From positions 1-23,811 of the forward strand of contig JAICXF010000027.1 in the NCBI GenBank assembly GCA_025981625.1: a stretch of DNA of 23,811 nucleotides, in the 5' to 3' direction. Source of the DNA: Sphingomonas sp. (GTDB lineage Bacteria; Pseudomonadota; Alphaproteobacteria; Sphingomonadales; Sphingomonadaceae). Both the position numbers and the translations under genes were made by a program. The notes under the pieces were generated by a model. It made no database searches. It had not been told where the DNA came from and saw only the letters and a program-made list of their open reading frames with translations. Below are positions 19,404 to 23,811 of this stretch, one piece after another. Within the stretch, counting starts at the first letter, position 1. Each line of letters begins with the position of its first letter.

Positions 19404-19997
19404 CTATCGGTCCGGCGCAATTCCGAGACAAGCGAGAATGTCGCGAACCTGGCGTTCAGTTGTGGATAGGTCCGTGCCGGTGTCGACGATGAAATCGGCG
19501 CGGGCGCGCTTCTCTAAGTCCGGCAGCTGGCGAGCGACGATGGCATCGAATTTCGCGGCGCTCATGTCTGTTCGCTCGAGCACTCTTGCTTGCTGAACCT
19601 GAGGCGGCGCGGAGACCACGATCACCTTGTCGAACTCTTTCTCTCCACCGGTTTCGAACAGCAGTGGAATTTCAAACACCAGCGCGGGTGATTCCTTGTG
19701 TTCCGCGACAAATGCCTCGCGCGCCTCGCGGACCGCGGGGTGCACGATCTGCTCCAGGGCAGCGAGCTTCTTCGGGTCCGAGAGCACGATGTGCGCCAGG
19801 CATTCACGGTCAAGCGTGCCGCACCGGACCGTTCCCGGGAATAGCTCGGCGATCTTTTGGACGAGACCTCCGCCGGGACCTTGCAGCGCCCGGACCACCG
19901 AATCGGCATCGAACACCGGGACGCCGGCGCGCTCGAACATCCTCGCAACGGTCGACTTGCCCATGCCAATCGAGCCCGTGAGCGCGATTCGGATCAT
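19404..19997 (-). CDS. coaE: Dephospho-CoA kinase
   Basis: A 197-residue kinase that catalyses the last step of coenzyme A synthesis, phosphorylating the ribose 3'-hydroxyl of dephospho-CoA. The P-loop GSIGMGKST (8-16) follows the MIRIALT strand. FDADSVVRAL carries the conserved Asp, and HPAVREAREAFVAE and VFEIPLLFETGGEKEFDKVI are family blocks. RVLERTDMSAAKFDAIVARQ is the lid region. The ATG at 19997 overlaps the maf stop by four bases (ATGA). In many alphaproteobacteria aroE lies between maf and coaE; here it is absent. Confidence 0.97.
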   Translation of the reverse strand: MIRIALTGSIGMGKSTVARMFERAGVPVFDADSVVRALQGPGGGLVQKIAELFPGTVRCGTLDRECLAHIVLSDPKKLAALEQIVHPAVREAREAFVAEHKESPALVFEIPLLFETGGEKEFDKVIVVSAPPQVQQARVLERTDMSAAKFDAIVARQLPDLEKRARADFIVDTGTDLSTTERQVRDILACLGIAPDR

Positions 19998-20566
19998 GAC
20001 CGCAGCAGTCCGCGCTCGCGAAGCGCCCCCAGCAGCGGGATCAGCGGCATGCCAAGAATGGTGAAATGGTCGCCTTCGATCCGGTCAAACAATTGCACAC
20101 CGCGCCCTTCCAGCCGGAACACGCCAACAGTGTAGCCGACCTCGGGCCACTCGGCATCGAGATAGTCGGCAATGAACCCGTCGGAGAGCGGGCGCACCTG
20201 CAGCCGCGCGGTTTCGACATGCGTCCAGTCCACCATGCCCTCACGGGCAAGCGCGACGGCGCTCGTCAGCAGCATCGTCCTGCCCGAAAAGAAGCGCAGA
20301 TGCTCCTCGGCCTCATCGCGGTTCCCCGGCTTGTCGAACAGACGATCGCCGACCGCGACCACGCTGTCGCTGCCGACGACCCAGTTTGGGCCTGCGATGC
20401 TGATCGCTTTGGCGACAGCGAGCTCACGCGCGATCTGCGCGGCGTCATCGAGCCGCGCCTTCACCGCACCCTCATCGACGTCCGGCTTCGCGGTGTCATA
20501 TTCGACGCCGGCGGCGTTCAGCATTTGCCGCCGGATTGCACTGGTTGAGGCGAGGATCAGGGCCAA
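19994..20566 (-). CDS. Maf family nucleoside triphosphate pyrophosphatase
   Basis: A 190-residue house-cleaning enzyme that hydrolyses non-canonical nucleoside triphosphates. The N-terminal Maf signature is LASTSAIRRQMLNAAGVEY. The catalytic region reads VVGSDSVVAVGDRLFDKPG. The GSD (rather than ADT) form resembles the YceF subgroup, which prefers 7-methyl-GTP, so that substrate is possible. FFSGRTMLLTSAVAL and GVQLFDRIEGDHFTILGMP complete the fold. The start is TTG 20566, preceded by AAGG eight bases upstream. It begins the maf-coaE-dnaQ operon and borders the candidate origin region. Confidence 0.94.
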   Translation of the reverse strand: MALILASTSAIRRQMLNAAGVEYDTAKPDVDEGAVKARLDDAAQIARELAVAKAISIAGPNWVVGSDSVVAVGDRLFDKPGNRDEAEEHLRFFSGRTMLLTSAVALAREGMVDWTHVETARLQVRPLSDGFIADYLDAEWPEVGYTVGVFRLEGRGVQLFDRIEGDHFTILGMPLIPLLGALRERGLLRS

Positions 20567-20667
20567 TCGAACAACCTTGTGGAAAAGACGCGAACCAATG
20601 CTAGCGCGAGCCTGGGGACCGCCTCAACCGCCGATTTCCGGCGGGCCGCGCGAGGACCATTCCACAT

Positions 20668-20685
20668 TTCATCCCCGGGGATGAA
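20668..20685. repeat. 18-bp perfect palindrome in maf-hemE gap
   Basis: TTCATCCCC and GGGGATGAA meet without a spacer to form an 18-base perfect palindrome, which extends further with one mismatch. Each half contains a TCCCCG, close to the TCCCCA box. A T-tract is absent, so it looks like a protein-binding site rather than a terminator. Confidence 0.8.
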
Positions 20686-20826
20686 TTCCGTCCCCAGCCT
20701 GTGAATCACGGGATCGAATCGGTCCGACTCGTGCTTTCACGCAGGGCAGTGCTTCGGCGGCCTTGTTGGCAATTTGGGGAGCCGCGCCTAAACCCCGCTC
20801 TCCAGCGCCCTACAACATCATCAATC

Positions 20827-20839
20827 TTTAGAATCTAAA
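20827..20839. promoter_or_regulatory. TTTAGA-A-TCTAAA palindrome upstream of hemE
   Basis: A 13-base perfect inverted repeat centred on one A, six bases before the AAGGAG ribosome site of hemE, embedded in an AT-rich stretch. It contains one GANTC site. It partly resembles the TTTAGAA...TTCTAAA iron-control element bound by Irr in Rhizobiales, but the spacing is shorter. It could also be part of an unwinding element. Confidence 0.45.
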
Positions 20840-20859
20840 TATATAAGGAGATAGAAAGG

Positions 20860-21921
20860 GTGCGTTCGAAGCCTGCGACACGAACCCTGACGCAGGCAAA
20901 GAAACCGTTGCTTGCGGTGCTCCGGGGTGAGCATCGCGACCCTCCTCCGCTCTGGATGATGCGCCAGGCCGGGCGCTATCTGCCCGAATATCGCGAGCTC
21001 AGGCGAGAGAAAGGGAGCTTCCTCGATCTCGTCTATGATTCAGAGGCGGCGGCGGAAATCACCTTGCAGCCGTTGCGGCGATTTCCCGCGCTCGACGCGG
21101 CAATCCTGTTTTCCGACATCCTGATCGTGCCGTTCGCGATCGGGCAGAACCTCACCCTGATTACCGGCGAGGGCCCGCGCCTGACACCGCCGCTTGCGAC
21201 CAGCGCGCTTGACCAGCTGACCGCTTATCCGGCGCGGCTCGATCCGATCTACGACACCGTGCGCCGGGTCAAAGCCCAGCTCCCCGCGGACAAGACGCTG
21301 ATCGGCTTCGCCGGCAGTCCGTGGACCGTGGCGACCTACATGATTGCCGGGGAGGGTAGCCGCGAACAGGCCGATGCTCGGCGGATGGCCTATTCGGATC
21401 CGGGCGCATTCGGAGAAATCATTGCTCGCATCGAGGAGGTCACGCTCGGCTATCTGACCGGGCAGGTCGAGGCCGGAGCCGAGGCGCTGCAACTATTCGA
21501 CAGCTGGGCCGGCAGCCTGTCGCCCGGGCAATTCGAGCAATGGGTTATTGCGCCGACAGCGCGGCTGGTTGCCACGCTCAAGGAGCGTCATCCTGAAGTG
21601 CCGGTGATCGGCTTCCCAAAGGGCGCGGGTGGCAAGCTTGCGTCTTATGTGCGGGAGACGGGTATCGCTTCGGTCGGCCTCGACGAAACGGTCGATCCGG
21701 TCTGGGCCGCCAAGGCGCTCCCGGAGAGGTTCCCTCTTCAGGGCAATCTCGACCCGCTCGCGCTGGTCGCCGGGGGTGAGGCCCTGGAAAGCGCCGTGAA
21801 GCGAATCCTTGACGCTTTCGCCGGCCGTCCTCACATCTTCAATCTCGGGCACGGCATCCTTCAGGATACGCCGATCGCCAATGTCGAGCGGCTCATCGCG
21901 CTGGTGAAGGGGGACATGTGA
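20860..21921 (+). CDS. hemE: Uroporphyrinogen decarboxylase
   Basis: A 353-residue cytoplasmic enzyme that removes four carboxyl groups from uroporphyrinogen III to give coproporphyrinogen III in haem synthesis. The signature PPLWMMRQAGRYLPEYRELR holds the substrate-binding Arg (R35, R39). ILFSDILIVPFAIG has the catalytic Asp. GFAGSPWTVATYMI, LQLFDSWAGSLSP, VIGFPKGAGG and HIFNLGHGI follow in family order. The start is GTG 20860, with AAGGAG nine bases upstream. It overlaps hemJ by four bases (GTGA), so the two are coupled. It borders the candidate origin region, as in Caulobacter. Confidence 0.98.
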   Translation: MRSKPATRTLTQAKKPLLAVLRGEHRDPPPLWMMRQAGRYLPEYRELRREKGSFLDLVYDSEAAAEITLQPLRRFPALDAAILFSDILIVPFAIGQNLTLITGEGPRLTPPLATSALDQLTAYPARLDPIYDTVRRVKAQLPADKTLIGFAGSPWTVATYMIAGEGSREQADARRMAYSDPGAFGEIIARIEEVTLGYLTGQVEAGAEALQLFDSWAGSLSPGQFEQWVIAPTARLVATLKERHPEVPVIGFPKGAGGKLASYVRETGIASVGLDETVDPVWAAKALPERFPLQGNLDPLALVAGGEALESAVKRILDAFAGRPHIFNLGHGILQDTPIANVERLIALVKGDM

Positions 21922-22370
21922 CGCAGTGGACCGGTTGGCTCGGGCTTGCTTACCCTTGGGTCAAGGCGGCGCACGTTACCTTTGTCATTTTCTGGATGGC
22001 CGGGCTGTTCTTGCTTCCGCGCCTCTACGTCTATCACCAGGAAAGCACGCCCGGATCGCCCGAGGACCGCGCCTGGATCGAGCGGGAAGCGCGCGTCCGG
22101 TCGATTATTCTCAATCCGGCGATGATCGTGGTGTGGGTTCTCGGCCTGATGCTCGCGTTCGACGTCGATGCGTTCAGCCAGCACTGGTTTCACGCCAAGC
22201 TGCTGCTCGTCATTGCACTGACCGGCTATCAGGGTTGGCTGAGCGTCTACGGCAAGAAGCTGGCCAAGGGAGAGCGGCCCTTGTCGGGCAGGGCGGTTCG
22301 AATGCTCAATGAGGTTCCGGGGATCGCTGCGGCATTGATCGTCGTCCTGGTCATTGTCCGCCCGTTCTGA
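21918..22370 (+). CDS. hemJ: Protoporphyrinogen IX oxidase HemJ
   Basis: A 150-residue inner-membrane protein of the HemJ (UPF0093) family that oxidises protoporphyrinogen IX to protoporphyrin IX, the penultimate step of haem synthesis, in bacteria lacking HemG or HemY. Four membrane segments are visible (about 9-35, 62-82, 92-108 and 130-148). The family haem-ligand histidine is in KAAHVTFVIFWMAGLF (H19), and NPAMIVVWVLGLML and WFHAKLLLVIAL are characteristic. The start is GTG 21918, overlapping the hemE stop (GTGA). HemE and HemJ act in the same pathway, so joint expression makes sense. Confidence 0.95.
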   Translation: MTQWTGWLGLAYPWVKAAHVTFVIFWMAGLFLLPRLYVYHQESTPGSPEDRAWIEREARVRSIILNPAMIVVWVLGLMLAFDVDAFSQHWFHAKLLLVIALTGYQGWLSVYGKKLAKGERPLSGRAVRMLNEVPGIAAALIVVLVIVRPF

Positions 22371-22401
22371 ACGATTCGGCGCGGCGCCTGCTCGCGGCTG
22401 A

Positions 22402-22407
22402 TTGACA
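22402..22407 (+). promoter_or_regulatory. Possible -35 element of a rho promoter
   Basis: TTGACA occurs in the 197-base gap between hemJ and rho. The matching -10 is weak (CATACC or ATACCT at about 22423-22429, after 15-16 bases). The rest of the gap (22371-22567) is a leader of about 140 bases that is pyrimidine-rich in places, with GANTC sites at 22373, 22431 and 22476 and CTATCCACA overlapping the rho start. Rho genes often have autoregulated leaders. Confidence 0.3.
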
Positions 22408-22567
22408 GCGGCCCGAACCAGACATACCTCGACTCGAGAGCGGCTCCGGCCAGTTTTCCTTATCCGCCGGCTGTCGACTCCTCCCACATTCGCGGCGTCC
22501 TGCCGCCTCGGCTTTCGATCGACATCTGACCGGCTCGAGCACCACTTCCCAAGAAAAGACTATCCAC

Positions 22568-23811
<1,244 letters not shown>

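Larger units (their letters stand above)
20567..20859. other. Candidate chromosomal replication origin (Cori-like) between maf and hemE
   Basis: A 293-base divergent gap with several origin-like elements. A DnaA-box-like TGTGGAAAA lies at 20578-20586 (one mismatch to TGTGGATAA). TGTGAATCA lies at 20700-20708 (one mismatch to the Caulobacter G-box when reversed). TCCCCA (Caulobacter weak box) is at 20691-20696, with TGGGGA, the same on the other strand, at 20613-20618 and 20775-20780. GANTC methylation sites are at 20703, 20716, 20726 and 20831. An 18-base palindrome lies at 20668-20685, and an AT-rich tract at about 20821-20846 lies next to hemE. In Caulobacter the origin lies immediately upstream of hemE with DnaA boxes, weak boxes and GANTC sites. 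The region must also hold the hemE and maf promoters. Function is inferred from motifs and position only. Confidence 0.5.

Overview
The window is GC-rich, densely packed chromosomal DNA from an alphaproteobacterium, most likely Sphingomonadales. The lineage call rests on gene content and order: an ftsE-ftsX-ydcF-acyltransferase string, an MJ0042-type zinc-ribbon membrane protein, MmcB, a YcgN-type cysteine-cluster protein, a DUF1491 protein, DUF4402 surface proteins, and hemE-hemJ-rho next to maf-coaE-dnaQ. Almost all of it is core chromosome. I see no transposase, integrase, phage gene or CRISPR array.

Layout. (1) 2-6116: the 3' part of pheT (+); a tightly overlapping minus-strand operon ftsE-ftsX-ydcF-plsC-like; a divergent zinc-ribbon membrane protein (+); and a small exported protein (-). 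(2) 6249-6368: a stand-alone terminator-like hairpin, then tRNA-Leu(GAG). (3) 6430-11829 (-): a five-gene surface-appendage cluster with three exported DUF4402 proteins, a PapD-like periplasmic chaperone and a 909-residue non-classical usher-like outer-membrane protein. Inverted repeats lie in its upstream and intercistronic gaps. (4) 11937-16294: a class A penicillin-binding protein (+), a YgjP-type metallopeptidase (-), a YcgN protein (-), an exported ankyrin protein (+) and MmcB (-), many of them overlapping at their ends. (5) 16321-18643 (-): hpf, ptsN, a DUF1491 gene and a SleB-type cell-wall hydrolase ending in a strong UUCG-loop terminator. (6) 18697-20566 (-): maf, coaE, dnaQ. (7) 20567-20859: a divergent gap that looks like a Caulobacter Cori-type replication origin. 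(8) 20860-23811 (+): hemE, hemJ and almost all of rho.

Two regions stand out. The first is the chaperone/usher-like/DUF4402 cluster. It has the logic of a chaperone-usher pilus (exported subunits, chaperone, outer-membrane pore), but the pore protein has an unusual N-terminal domain and a C-terminus with SdrD-B/CnaB-like Ig modules. The second is the maf-hemE gap. It carries DnaA-box-like sites, three TCCCCA motifs, four GANTC sites, an 18-bp perfect palindrome and an AT-rich tract beside hemE, which is where the Caulobacter origin sits. Both are inferences from sequence features and gene order; no search was run.

The gene calls for housekeeping proteins are secure from motifs. Start codons are less certain for several genes (GTG, TTG and one apparent CTG), as noted in each entry.
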